DNA from: Siphonodentalium dalli
Taxonomy: Eukaryota > Mollusca > Scaphopoda > Gadilida > Siphonodentaliidae
Direction: 5' to 3'
Assembly: GCA_032622095.1 (NCBI GenBank)
Contig: CP136067.1
Span: 121,491,030 to 121,555,029 of the forward strand
DNA length: 64,000 bases
In this document: one piece after another, positions 1 to 10,850 of the stretch
Numbering within the stretch: the first letter of the stretch is position 1
Layout of the letters: each line of letters begins with the position of its first letter
Notes under the pieces: generated by a model
What the model was told of the DNA's origin: nothing
The model's database searches: none
The model's input: the letters and a program-made list of their open reading frames with translations, nothing else
Made by a program: the position numbers and the translations under genes

Positions 1-80
1 TCCAACTGTTGAAAATTATGACAAAAGTTGAGGGGAGAGAGAAACAAACACCCCCCCCCTGTCGCCACGTCCCTGGGACA
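1..80. repeat. Family T fragment (end piece)
   Basis: The stretch contains a run of C followed by gtcgccacgtccctg. The same terminal phrase closes other T copies near 8350, 15290 and 35205. It is preceded by the 'caactgttgaaaatt' type phrases typical of T. The copy is cut by the window edge. It is non-coding. Confidence 0.5.
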
Positions 81-252
81 AGTCTGAGAATCGATCTTGC
101 GCTCTGTTATGTCATTTCATATCTTCATATAATACAATAGCAAAAGGTACACAACATGTATTACCGAATTTATCGACTTAAAACTTCGCTCGCTATCAAT
201 AGCAAATATAATTTTCGGTTTGGTAAGAATGTTAGAGAACACTATCGAGTAG

Positions 253-702
253 TTAAATGTACTCAATTCGATCAGACCTTCTCCATATCATCAAGTTAAA
301 ACAAAATTTCTTCAAAATACGCTTTTGTTATCAGAATCGATTAGTTACAACAAAATAATCCTAACCGCTGTCAATTATGGTATAAAATTTCCCAAAACGT
401 GTTATTTGTTAACATGTTGTTCAACGACATATGGCCGTCTTATCATTTGCGTATCACGAAATTTGGCCGTATTACCACTTGATTTTAGAGTTATCCATCT
501 TCATCCGCAATTTTGTCCGTGACCGTCTATTTGACGGCCACAAATAATTACACATTTCGAGAAATAACAAATTTCAAAAATCGATATCTGATCACTCTGA
601 GCTTTGATGGGTGGGTTCCTCTACTCGAATCAGATATGTCTTACCTCCGAAGCCAAAGAAATAGTAATTTGGGAGCGTTATTTTGGATTATGCATCTTTA
701 AA
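253..702 (-). mobile_element. Family A MITE, TTAA-flanked (copy A1)
   Basis: Reverse-oriented copy of a ~400-450 bp repeat. On the + strand it starts TTAAATGTACTCAATTCG and ends ATTATGCATCTTTAA, matching the family ends AGATGCATAATCCGATT and AGGTACTCAATCCGATT. These ends are inverted repeats bordered by TTAA, the target site of piggyBac-type transposases. Seven related copies occur in the window. No transposase is encoded, so it is a non-autonomous element. Two short frames inside it (about 325-700) are repeat sequence, not genes. Confidence 0.75.
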
Positions 703-1161
703 CATACATATAGAATATCAACTTGTTCATGCTCTTCGTCGTAACATTTATGTGCCTTGCCGATTACATTAAAATGCATTGTTTTTGTGTATATTTTTTT
801 AATTTCGCCATTTTTATTTCAACTTGATGTGCTACCGGACCACGATTATGTGCGATTATATTCACTGCAAATAAAACTTAGAACCAAATGTTTCCCTATA
901 TATATGGCGGAACCAGCAATAAGATAGGTATTTCGTGACCATCACTCTTAGAACAAATGTGTATAAATACTACACAAAATGTGTTACATTTGATCTTAAA
1001 CAAAATTGTGTAGAAATGACACATGACATATAATTATTAAATATGTCGGTGGAATATCATCAATGTTGAATATGATTGAATATGTTAGTGTATCATAGTT
1101 ATTAGATGAAATGTGTTCTATTGGAGACACAAAACTCGTAAAGGCTACCACAGAACAAACA
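703..1161. other. No gene or repeat recognised
   Basis: AT-rich single-copy-looking sequence. I see no open frame of note and no match to the other repeats in the window. Phrases of the type 'tacacaaaatgtgt' and 'aaaattgtgtag' around 960-1015 form weak inverted repeats only. Confidence 0.5.
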
Positions 1162-1259
1162 ATTGGCAGCAGCTTTAAACTTTGTTATACACTATGTTTG
1201 TGTACAAACTGAACAACACATAATTGTGTAGCTCAAAGTTTTAAAGCAGCTGCCAATTT
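1162..1259. repeat. Fold-back hairpin, ~25-bp arms
   Basis: The left arm attggcagcagctttaaact and right arm agttttaaagcagctgccaat are inverted repeats. They enclose a ~50-bp centre that itself holds acacta/tgtgta type inversions. This is typical of a small MITE. I did not find a second copy in the window or a clear target duplication. Confidence 0.65.
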
Positions 1260-1264
1260 TATTT

Positions 1265-1590
1265 AGGGTGGTGGTGGTGTTCACATAGTTAATCCTTTTG
1301 TAATATGCCCCTCTGGTGCAGCAGAGTACCGTTTTATTGTCCGGCTTATTGTTGTATGATAAACCACAATCGAGATGCGAGTTACTAATTATTAACTAAC
1401 TGCTTTTCTATCGATATCAAAAGTCGTCCAAACTCGAGTTTCAAAACATAAGACTTGAGGTTGTCGAAAATGAAATGATACTATCAGGGTAGTATTTGGC
1501 AAATTCTAAAATAATTTGGCAAAAAATATTTTCATTTGGCAAATTATTTGGCAAAAGTAAATTTCGGTCCAGCCTGACCCTGCCGAGAAC
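1265..1590 (+). repeat. Dispersed repeat S (copy S1)
   Basis: Starts with a GTG run (gtggtggtggtg), passes through taactaactgcttttctatc, and ends with several repeats of the word tttggcaaa. The reverse complement of the whole stretch recurs at 61055-61355, including the same order of landmarks. This makes it a dispersed element present near both ends of the window. Class unknown. Confidence 0.7.
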
Positions 1591-2547
1591 CAAACATTAA
1601 GTTATAGGTTCCAGAAAGTAACCTCTATTCAAAGAAACAATGTAAAAGCATTTGGATTCATAAAACATATTACAAGACACGCCAACATTGATGTGCTATA
1701 TGGGGCTTAAAATGGATTGTTATTTTACCTATATTTTTCAAACTCCGCCATGTTTAATTCAACTTGATACCATGCGATTCCCGACCACGATTATGTCCGA
1801 CCATAGCAGAACCAATGCATGGGCCGGACTGTTCATCTCCAGTTCCAGCATCCAAGTTTAAATACATTGAATGTCCAACCAAACCGAGTCTAAGATGGGC
1901 GTTTGTGGTCGTTTAGTGGCCATCTTATTGACAACTATATTCGGTGAGATGAACATCCATGAAATCAAACTACCCAGTTACCAGGCGGACCACAATCAGG
2001 TCGGTAGAATGGTTATTGGCACGCTCTCAATTAACGAGAACAAATGCACGCTTATAACAACCCTCGTATGAGAATGAATAAATTGTGACATGACGACACC
2101 CAAGCCGCCACTCTCGCATTAGACACGCCGTCGTTCGGGGAATACACACAGCGCAACCTATTGAATTGAGTGTATAACAATTCTGAACCGCGGTTCAGAA
2201 AAGACGATTTCGTCATCTCATGTTTAGCCTACCTAAAACCTGTTTTGCTGGACCGTAAATGATATGGCTTAGTTGCCGGTTTAATGTTATAAAACGCAAT
2301 AAATTATCGCCATTGACAAACACATTCCACCATATATACACTTTACAGATGTGAGATCTTCTCGCCTATACATTTCCAATCTTAATATCCGCGTTATCTT
2401 AGTTGTCTATTTTCGCTGTCGTTAGAACGCGACGGTCGGCATTAAGCAATTGCAAGAACGGATGTTTAGCTCGACGTTAAACAGGTGATATAGTACTAAA
2501 CCATCATCTGTCTGGACTGCGTATACAACAGAGGACGAATGCGTCAA
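1591..2547. other. Gene-free stretch
   Basis: No recognisable gene. A 66-codon frame at 1871-2071 has no family resemblance. The stretch holds an exact 20-bp palindrome (separate entry) and leads into the 53-bp minisatellite. Confidence 0.5.
2181..2200. repeat. Perfect 20-bp palindrome
   Basis: TTCTGAACCGCGGTTCAGAA is exactly self-complementary with no loop. It lies in otherwise unique sequence. It could be a protein-binding site or chance; no neighbouring gene helps decide. Confidence 0.8.
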
Positions 2548-2912
2548 TTAGACATGCGTAACGAGTTTAAACTTTGGATTTAGTCGTCAAACGGCGATTT
2601 AGACATGCGGTCTCGAGTTTAAACTATGGTTTTAGCCGTCAAACGACGGTTTAGACATGCGGTCTCGAGTTTAAACTATTTTAGCCGTCAAACGACTATT
2701 TAGACATGCGGTCTCGAGTTTAAACTATGGATTTAGCCGTCAAACGACGGTTTAGACATGCGGTTTCGCGTTTAAACAATCCATTTTAGCCGTCAAACGA
2801 CGGTTTAAACATGCAGTCTCGCGTTTAAACTATGGATTTCGCCGTCAAACGACGGTTTAGACATGCGGTCTCGAGTTTAAACTATGGGTTTAGCCGTCAA
2901 ACGACGGTTTAA
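2548..2912. repeat. Minisatellite, ~53-bp unit, about 7 copies
   Basis: Tandem units read approximately tttagccgtcaaacgacgg, then tttagacatgcggtctcgag, then tttaaactatgg. Each unit carries three small self-complementary pieces: CCGTC..GACGG hairpin arms, CTCGAG and GTTTAAAC. Copies vary by small deletions (one lacks 'atgg') and point changes, and some carry cgcg in place of cgag. Degeneration increases at the outer copies, as in arrays grown by unequal exchange or slippage. Confidence 0.9.
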
Positions 2913-3317
2913 GCCTAGAAGTTTCCGTAAACCAATTACCACGTTAAACTGGTCTCCAAGGACTCACAAACCGGGAAGCCCGAATTGTACTTGAAACGAA
3001 TACACATAATCCTGCATATGGCTTAAAATAAGAAGAGGTTATACCGGTTAAGAACTTGAGATATTGTTTACATAACAGACTAAATGAATACGATAAACAA
3101 CTCGAGCGCAGCCAATCTGATTCTATTTGAGCTATATCGGTAATTATGAGCAGTTGATTAATAATTGAGAGGTCAACGATGCGAATTTATCCTTGACTTC
3201 TAACATAAAGGTGAATGGATTAGCTTCGTTCATGCAGGGATCGCTGTTTTCTTTGGCAAACCAGCATCTTAGAACCTTCATTGAGACCACATATACGTGC
3301 TGGCGGAAGCATGCATT

Positions 3318-3529
3318 CAAGTCTGCAAATAGTGTGTCTGTCATCTGCATAGCGAGTTAGCATCACCAAATTCACCCTCTGGGGACCTTATTCTGATTAG
3401 GCCTCATCTTCTGGGATGTATATATAGTCTCTAATTAACGCTGTTTTAGTTATTGTGTGGGATAGCGTCATTAAATTACCCTATGTGGACCTCATTCTGT
3501 GAATGATAGACACACTATTGGCAGGCTTG
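3318..3529. mobile_element. Family I fold-back, degenerate copy
   Basis: Outer arms caagtctgcaaatagtgtgt and cacactattggcaggcttg are inverted. Inside are blocks of the type atcaccaaattcaccctctgggg and ttaaattaccctatgtggacc. The better-preserved copy is at 56715-56967. In this copy the two internal hairpins have largely decayed. No coding capacity. Confidence 0.65.
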
Positions 3530-4714
3530 CATACATTTCTGAAGTACTATTTTGGGAACCATATGCCTATCCCTTCGTGGATATCTCGAAACTTCAATAT
3601 GGGGTATATGTCTTTCCCGTACTTTCTGTATCTATTCGGGGGTACAAACTGATATATGTTCCGTATAGGGAGCTTATGTCTCTATTGGTTCCGAAGGAAG
3701 TTTTTTCTCCAATTATTGGATCTCAAACTAAACCGATATAGTAATATGTTATGCATGATTTAATCTGTATTGTTACGCCCACATAACCATTTTAGGCATG
3801 ATAGGACGTATCGAATTGTTTCGGGTCTTATATATCTTTTTGGTATTAATAAGTTGTATCATGGAACTGTGTATTTATCCATAGTATGTACGTGTAGTAT
3901 TGGTACGATATGATATATGTACGAGGAAGCGTCTTGTGAATGTCTCCGTGATGGGAGACCTGTTTAATTTTGGTGGGGATGTCGCATACATATCATATCA
4001 TACCAGTACTTCACTAAGTCGTTGGGATGAAGTTTCTCGAACAGACATGCATGTTCTCGACCACTACGTACTGGTTAGAGCACAAGAATTGTTCTTTACC
4101 AGAATCAATCGAGTCGAAGACGAGATTTATTCTGGTAAAGAACTACATGTATTCGCCTGCTCTGACCGACTTAGAGCACAATTGATCCCACATTAATGCA
4201 ATCAACATGCAGGAAATGTGTCGTTGAACGTGTTTTGACCACGACGCACAATCCGTGCGCTGGCCGCGATTTGACAAAATAGCCGGTTATCCACGCCCAA
4301 CAACGTCGAATGTGAATAGATATGTCCGAAACAACACGGTCTGGTCCCACTTTGAAGCGCCCGTGCGATTTGTCTGTTATGAGTTGCGTGTGCCTAACAA
4401 TGGGATAATCACTGAACCATTCCTTCGCCAGCCTTGGGAATTAGTGTGCTTTCCCAAAAATCAGGGAACGATTGCAACAATGGGACTGTGTTCTAACAAA
4501 TGTTAAATAATGATTGTGATATTAATGCACCATGCATCAAATTACCTGACAAAAAATAGCAAAAACGTTTTGAGATCTTGGTTCGCCAGGCAACATTTCA
4601 TGACGTGACTGGTTCAAAATTCCCCATGTGGCCGGTAGCATGACATGTCATCTTAACATTCGCCGGTGTCGCATAATGGTCTGAACAAACACCACTTAAA
4701 GACGCGCTAACACA
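3530..4714. other. Gene-free stretch with three short unrecognised + strand frames
   Basis: Frames at 3499-3741, 3900-4196 and 4255-4506 (80, 98 and 83 codons) follow one another on the + strand. I recognise none of them. The segment 4210-4470 is less AT-rich than its surroundings, so an exon is possible but unsupported. A 15-bp exact inverted repeat (gttctttaccagaat / attctggtaaagaac) sits at 4091-4105 and 4129-4143. Confidence 0.35.
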
Positions 4715-5111
4715 TTAAAGATGCATAATTCGTTTTAACGCTCCCAAATTACTATTTCTTTGGTTTCGTGGATAACAAGTATTGATTCGAGTCGAGGAAC
4801 CCACCCATCACTCAGAGTGATCAAATATCGATTTTTGAAACTTGTTATCTCCCGAGAATGTAATATTCGGACCAAATTGCGGATGAAGATGGCTAACTCT
4901 GAAATCAAGTGGCTTTGCATTGGCGTTAGAAATTTCGGCCAAATTTCGTTGAACAAAATGTTCTGGGCAATTTTATACTATATTTGATTGTGGTTGCCAT
5001 TATTTTTGGGCAATTAATCTATTCTGATAACTGAAGAAGCATTTCAAAAAATGCTGTTGTTGTTGGAATCTGATGATATGGGGACCATATAATCGGATTT
5101 AGTACCTTTAA
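4715..5111 (+). mobile_element. Family A MITE (copy A2)
   Basis: Begins TTAAAGATGCATAATTCG and ends TAGTACCTTTAA, with TTAA at both borders. The internal landmarks accaaattgcggatgaagatg, gggcaattaatc and tgatgatatggggaccat are shared with the other A copies. The central part (ctattattttcaccatcgag in other copies) is deleted here. Non-autonomous. Confidence 0.85.
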
Positions 5112-5825
5112 ATCATATAGATAGTGGTTACTGTTAACAGAGACCAGAATTTTTATTGTGTCATTTTTGTCACAAATAAACGTTAATTAGACTCATTATC
5201 GCTTATAACTATAACAATAGAGACAATCAATCTGGGACACTGGACGTTCGCAAAATAGCGATGGGAACACCCTAATTATCTCTATCGCTATATGGTATCA
5301 CCTGAATGGTCTGTTCTAAAAATAGAACAATAAAGTGTCCCACTTAATCATCTCATTTTATAATAAAATACTCGAAATAAAATCAATAGTACTCCATAGA
5401 ATCGTTCATGGGCAGGGATTTCCAACTCATACGGATTATTTCATACCAAGGAAACTATCTAAAAAAAATTGTTTAAGAGATAATTCATCTTTAAACAGTT
5501 GAAAGTTCAAACCTGAATCAATAGTCGGAAATTTCAGGCCGTAAATAGGTAGCTATTGTCCTGATATTTAAAAACCAATATATAAAGCAAACTCTGTCAT
5601 TTTAACCCAAACTTCGAATAATTGCATTATTTCAGTTCAAATTTTAGATTCAAAAGGTCATCAGTTGGAGATTTTTCAGCGATATATAGGAGTTTAAGGT
5701 TGGAATTGTCTGACCAATTGGAAATTCTAGGACATCAGTTGGGAAATTCCAACTCAAGGAAGGGTTGAAAATCGACGTTGGTCTTCAAACAAGGGGGGGG
5801 GGGGGTACAGTGTTGCAGTATATGT
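5112..5825. other. Gene-free stretch with T-like phrases and a G run
   Basis: Contains several ccaattggaaattc / gggaaattccaactc phrases around 5650-5770 that resemble family T, then a run of 13 G at 5793-5805. No gene seen. Confidence 0.45.
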
Positions 5826-6205
5826 ATAACCCCTTCATGACGGACGCTGCGCTGCTGCATCATTAAATACCATTTGCCAGTACATTCTCTTATATAGCGA
5901 TTATGCATTGGTTTACAAGGTCAATAAAGTAAATATTGTTTGTCAATTTAATTCCTGTAACACTTTCATGACTGGAGCTTACTGAAATGTTGTGAAAACC
6001 ATGTGCCAATGCATTCTCTTATATATCCCACATGGAGCCTCGCATATATAAGAGAATACATTGGCATAACAATATTCACCTTGTCCTGGTAAGCCAGTGC
6101 ATTCTCTTATATTTATGCGAGGGTCCCTATGGGAAATATAAGAGAATGCACTGGCACATTATCCTTAATGCTGCACCAGCGCAGCTCTCGCCATGAAATG
6201 GTTAA
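5826..6205. mobile_element. Family E hairpin MITE, CCCTTTCATG shell (copy E1)
   Basis: Left end ataaccccttcatgacgg and right end ccatgaaatggttaa are inverted. The right TTAA is intact and the left is altered to ATAA. Just inside lie gctgcgctgctgcat and its inverse atgctgcaccagcgcagc. The body holds one partial and two complete hairpins of the type ccaatgcattctcttatata...tatataagagaatgcattgg (about 6003-6067 and 6090-6155). The hairpin centres (catggagcc; gggtccctatggg) differ from those of other E shells. Confidence 0.75.
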
Positions 6206-6529
6206 CTGAGCCAATAGGGAACCCACGTGTGTCATCGGTAATTAGTTGATGAAAAACAAACATTATGCATCAAAAGAGATAATTTGGTTTATACATTTGG
6301 GGATCAATGCTAATCGCCGATATTACATAAATGATAACGCGCGATTTTGATCTGACTTTCCCCATGGGGGACCTCGAATAAGCACCGCGCGATCACGACG
6401 ATGCAAGAACTGTTATCGGGGTGTCACGTGGGTGTCATAAACCATGCAGTGACTGCTTTGCAAATAGAAAAGCCATACTCACAGTCTAGACGTGTTTTCG
6501 TGTTTTTTTTTGTGGGCCTAGAAATGGTG

Positions 6530-7175
6530 CTAAAGGCACGGATGCATGGCATTCGCGGTGGGTATGCTGTTAAAGTGATGTGAAACACTCCGGTAGGGTG
6601 ATTTAATAGAAATGGAGAATAATCTTGCTCAAAGTTGCTCTTTTTACGAATATTAATCAAAATTGCAAACACACACCGTCTTTCTGATATATTAATTAAA
6701 TGCACTAACTCTGGATGGCGAAATCATTTGTGTTTGTTTGTCGCGTCCCGAATCCAGATGTAAATATTTACAATTGAGCGTAGTTTTGACGATGTTTTCT
6801 ACTGAGTGGTACGATCGATTTCTTTGTAATTTTCGGCGATGTTAGTAAAATGCTACATTATCCAGGTTAGCATAACACCTGAATACTAACTTATCAGTTT
6901 CACGAACTCGAACAAGTCCATAATATGTCTTTAAAATAGTCACGTTCGTTAAAATCGCCATACACAGAATGAATATTAAAATATAGACATATATTGTTCT
7001 TATACCAATCAAAACTATCGCACAAATAGCATTTGTTATTGTCAAGTTCGCACGCTTTGTTATGTAAACAAACGCCAAAAATGTTACATAACCTGGCTTT
7101 TGTTTACATAACACAGCGAACGAACTTGACAATAACATACTATTTACGTGATATTTATGATTGGTATGTGACCGG
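6530..7175. mobile_element. Family C fold-back, split by a family B insertion (copy C1)
   Basis: The left part ctaaaggcacgg...gcggtgggtatgctg and the right part from 6935 (tcgttaaaatcgccatacac) read as one C element once the B copy at 6570-6934 is removed. The undisturbed order is seen at 12216-12400. The body includes inverted arms gttattgtcaagttcg and cgaacttgacaataac around 7035-7135, typical of a fold-back. The right end is degenerate. Confidence 0.7.
6570..6934 (+). mobile_element. Family B MITE inserted at TTAA (copy B1)
   Basis: Runs TTAAAGTGATGTGAAACACT to CATAATATGTCTTTAA. The surrounding C element has a single TTAA at the equivalent place (gtatgctgTTAAAATATTCAC near 12250). Here the TTAA is duplicated around B, so a precise filled-versus-empty site comparison is visible. 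This supports piggyBac-type insertion. Landmarks are caaattgcaaacacacaccg, ggtacgatcgatttctttg and ctaacttatcagtttcacg. No protein is encoded. Confidence 0.85.
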
Positions 7176-7180
7176 AAAAA

Positions 7181-7615
7181 GTGGTAACTCAGGTGATTTT
7201 ATATAATTGGGATATGCTGAACAAAATGAACCACGGTACCAGGCCGATTTCGCTGTCATTGACATTGAAAATCACGATTCAAAATGGCCGCCGAAATAAT
7301 AAAAAATTCGTACGTATATTGGAATTTGATAACTTTAATCAATCAATTGTTGGTGGTAAGTTGGAAATTTATTTATGGACACCCAAACGGATACCCTATA
7401 GCCACGTTTATGGGGATGCATCAAAGGCGAGTATTATAACTAAAATTCCAGACGGGATACTGCAAGGGGCCTTCAATGCTATAGCATATTATAGATCGGA
7501 ACATATTGCACTCCTAATGCGCATCATCATTCAATATTCATCCTCAATTGACACCGCATACATCTTTATAACTCACAAGTACGTGCACACCGTGAAGTGG
7601 AATCTAATGCTATAG
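7181..7615 (+). other. Unrecognised 144-codon open frame
   Basis: Longest unbroken frame not made of repeats. The product is rich in Ile, Asn, Tyr and Ser, with no signal peptide, catalytic motif or domain that I can name. Given the number of frames in 64 kb of AT-rich DNA, a frame of this length is roughly what chance would yield. It begins just after the decayed right end of C1. Listed for completeness; probably not a gene. Confidence 0.12.
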
Positions 7616-8066
7616 TGATCGGATGCTGTCCAATCAGCTACCCACCGGAACTCTTTCAATTCTCTGCTTGTCGGCGACTTATTCAACATTTATCGACTTG
7701 TGGAAACAGTTAATGACATGATCGAGATTTTCAGTTAGCGTATTAATATTGGATGGGTTTTTCGCAATTAACTGGTTCCAACTGACTTCCAACATTCAAT
7801 ACTAGGTGTAGTAACGTAAACAATGGAAGTCGAAGTCATAATGTTGAAACATCGCCTCGATTTTGCTGATCCGTGTCTCCGGCTGTATAATGATAATCGT
7901 TGGGGATGTTTTCTAAAATCGATGGCCATTTGTGTGCGGGTACAATGGCAAGCATCGTGTATAGTGCGTTGGTGCTCAGTCTTTGAAGCCAAATGTCACG
8001 AAAAATAAAGAGCTTTTGATATTTCTATGAACGATATTGTAAAAAATAACGAGCGCCCAGTCGTAA
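7616..8066. other. No gene recognised
   Basis: Short overlapping frames on both strands around 7770-8010 have no family resemblance. No repeat match noticed. Confidence 0.45.
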
Positions 8067-8365
8067 CCAGGGACTTGGCTAGATCGAGGGTCTCCATTGG
8101 GGGTATCCACCTTGACATTTTAATTTCCAACTGCACCCCCCCTGAACCAGACAAAACTCCCATGTTTGCACCTCATCCGGGTGGAAAATTTCCAACTGAT
8201 GGCCATTTCAGAGCAAAATGATGAACAAACAAGAAACATGCATATATGATGCCGTTAGTCTCTTACATAATAACCTCCACTAATTACTGGTTGAAAATTC
8301 AAACAAGAGAACAATTTCAGCCCATATGTCGTGTTAGATCCACACCCCTGTTGCCACGTCCCTGC
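8067..8365. mobile_element. Family T element, hAT-like (copy T1)
   Basis: Left end cagggacttggctagatcg and right end gttgccacgtccctg are approximate inverted repeats. The body has accagacaaaactcccatgt, gatggccatttcagag and ctaattactggttgaaaatt. It aligns in order with 55026-55445. Ends beginning CAGGG/CAGTG are common in hAT transposons, which is the reason for the class guess. I could not confirm an 8-bp duplication. Confidence 0.45.
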
Positions 8366-8546
8366 ATGGTCGTGACGTTACGAGCAAGGAACATATTTCC
8401 AAGAAATAATATTCCTAGCAATCACCATCATTTTCAGTTATTTTCAAAGTTATCTCGAACTTGAAAATCCACAAAAGCATCCATAACTTTTACCAGGAAC
8501 CTACGTCACTAATGTAATCTCCAAACCGTCGCTTCAGACGTTCATA

Positions 8547-8984
8547 TAGATCATGTCATGAATGTCTACTCTGGCTAACACCGGTAGAGATCACATTCCA
8601 CCAGTACTAAACCTGGAAACGTTTTGATCTTCTGAACTGTTCTGACAGGGAACTTTATAACATTGACCAAAACAGTCAGATAATATATTTATTTGTTAAT
8701 ACCTGTTCCTCACTAATCTACTTCACAGTAGCGGATGGTCCCAGGTCGAGATTGCATGCTTTGTTTGCGACTTTTATGAGCTGATGTCGCAATAAACATT
8801 GAATTAATTACCCGGGATAAATTCCATGATTGTAAGCGACGCAAAGCAAAATCGCTCATAAAATCATATAATTTCGAGATGGGGCCTTCAACTACAATGA
8901 ATACATTATTAAGGAACAGTTACAACAAAGAAATCGATTTCCTCCACCGCTTTTCAATGTTCTAAACCCCCCTGTCATAACATC
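8547..8984. mobile_element. Family F long-arm fold-back, right part replaced (copy F1)
   Basis: Starts tagatcatgtcatgaatgtc and follows the F order: ctctggctaacaccgg, attccaccagtact, gacagggaactttataa, cttcacagtag, attccatgattgtaagcgac. The returning right arm stops around 8980, where repeat U begins, so the right end is lost or overlaid. Confidence 0.7.
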
Positions 8985-9380
8985 AATAATATTCGCTTTT
9001 GAATTTTTCCCGGTATCGAAATAGGTCGATATATACTTGAACTACCTTTCTACGAGCATTATATGTCCCATAAAGACAAAATACAGCTTTGAGCACGATA
9101 TTTTGGTCCCAAATAAAAAACAGCCATTTGCGCGACATGGATCAGAAAGGAGCGTTATGTGTCAGTCAATTCCTGATAAGGTATAGTAATTAAGAGCGTT
9201 AAATTTGTTTCACTTATGTGCGAAAAATAAAAAAGGCTGGAAAATGTCTGTGACAATGGCAAGTGTTTTTCAGAGCACATGAAGCCATGCATGTCAATAT
9301 TTTGTGTATTTGTCAACCGATCTTATACCTCCTTCAAAATTACGTAGACCAAATCTGACACAACATTATTTGGAAATTTT
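8985..9380. repeat. Dispersed repeat U, uninterrupted copy (U1)
   Basis: Shares, in reverse order and complement, all landmarks of 24240-25220. These are aataatattcgcttttgaat, tttttcccggta, ataggtcgat, aactacctttcta, cagagcacatgaagcc and tcttatacctcctt. This copy lacks the hairpin and tandem array found in the other, so it shows the undisturbed form. Class unknown. Confidence 0.7.
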
Positions 9381-9539
9381 CCAAACATATTTGTTGAAAT
9401 TGTTCTCATTGTTTGGTTTTCAACCAGTAATTAGTGGGGAATTTGTTGTATTTAGACCAACAGAAGCATATTGTTCTACTTTTGTCAAGTTTTAGTCTGA
9501 TATGGCCATAAGTTGGATATTTTCCAACTTTATGGAGTG

Positions 9540-9932
9540 TCTAGTTTTTTGTTTTAAATTTGTTTTGGGTTGAATTTTTTTGGGGTATGCTTAAGCATGC
9601 TATATCGAATTTAAAAACAAACTGGATAAAACCTTAGGGGCATGTTATAACTCAAAACTATCACCAAGTATTCATAGTGATAATTTTGATGCCCATGAAA
9701 AAGATTCCCTGGCACTAAACCTACAAAATAAGTCTGTTAAATAATATAAGAAACAATTATTAAAATTGTAAAAAATTGTAAAAAATAATAACAAATGATG
9801 AACAATTGTTAGGCCAATGCATTCTCTTATATATGCGAGGCGACCTATGGTCGACTCGCATATATAAGAGAATGCATTGGCACAGGGTATATGGGTTGAT
9901 ACAAAAATCGGACCTGGCACTGAAAGGGTTAA
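9540..9932. mobile_element. Family E, CCCTTTCAGTGCC shell, left end lost (copy E2)
   Basis: The right end is ggcactgaaagggTTAA. Upstream it matches E8 (49920-50354) closely through tatgcttaagcatgctata, ctcaaaactatcaccaagta and ccctggcactaaacctac. The left terminus expected (TTAACCCTTTCAGTGCC) is not present, so the copy is truncated near 9540. It carries one full 69-bp hairpin at 9813-9881 with centre gaggcgacctatggtcgactc. Short overlapping frames here are artefacts of the palindrome. Confidence 0.8.
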
Positions 9933-10697
9933 AGGGGGCGGGGTGCAGTTTCAAGGTAGACACACCCCAACTGAAACCCTTTAGGTCTGATCTTGGGAAG
10001 TAAATCAGCAGTCAGTGCAGCACGACACTGAAATTCCCACACAATGTATGCATGGGTACACAAATCAAGCATTGTAAGACCAGATTGACAGCCAAATAAC
10101 GCGTGATAAGGTGATAAGGTAGAAATATATATGTGGCTCTCGGCCTGGAACTTCGATATCATTATTCGTAACTATGCGGAATATTATTGTTATGAATTAC
10201 AAAGCAGCCGATGAGTAATATAGGGATTCGGATGGATTTAGCATGTCCGGCTGGGTCTGGGATGCTTGAGCACCATCTTTCGTTCACTTTGATGTCCTAA
10301 TCGATGAATTCTTTGACCAACTACACATTCGTGTCTGCGATCGAGACCGAGATATATACGCAGGGTCTAATAAATCAACGCGTTCGAAATGTGTTTAGAA
10401 GATTGCGAGAAACATAAATATACAATCGGCAAGCATAAAGCAGAACTGTGATCGAAATGGTGTCTGAGAATTCTGGTGATTTTCATTAAGTTTGTAGTTG
10501 ATTGACATTTCATATGTCTACGCAAGGTTATTTTAAACAAACACACAATCAAACAAATAGGTTGTTCAGGAAGGGTACGAAATGGAAGAGCTTTCACTGT
10601 TAGTTTAAACAACATATATATGTTTTCTGTGCCGAACATCGAACGCAACTCATACAGTTATATGGATTCAGAGTGTCGTATATGCTGCCATTACTGG
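9933..10697. other. No gene recognised
   Basis: Moderately AT-rich and apparently unique sequence. Small frames (for example 10367-10648 on the minus strand) have no recognisable domain. Confidence 0.45.
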
Positions 10698-10850
10698 GCA
10701 CGCAAAGGGGGGGGGGGTAGTAAAAAATTTGCAGGAAGTTATGCCTTTTTTTGGCATCTGGCATTTTCGGGGACCCACCACACCCAAACCTGCAAAAATA
10801 TTTTTTACTCCCAATTTTTTGACACCCACCCCACAAATTTAACTCATTTT
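10698..10850 (+). repeat. G-run repeat V (copy V1)
   Basis: A run of G is followed by tagtaaaaaatttgcaggaa, cggggacccacc, aacctgcaaaaa and ccaattttttgacacccacc. Related blocks occur at 11955-12085 (reverse), 26800-26960 and 32440-32565 (reverse). All begin at a homopolymer G tract. Confidence 0.55.

Noticed and set aside
2548-2912. CRISPR array (regular ~53-bp spacing)
   Set aside because: The units are continuous tandem repeats with no unique spacers, and the window is eukaryotic in character.
7181-7615. Protein-coding gene
   Set aside because: 144 codons with no recognisable domain, in AT-rich DNA where one such frame in 64 kb is not surprising. Kept only as an unrecognised frame.
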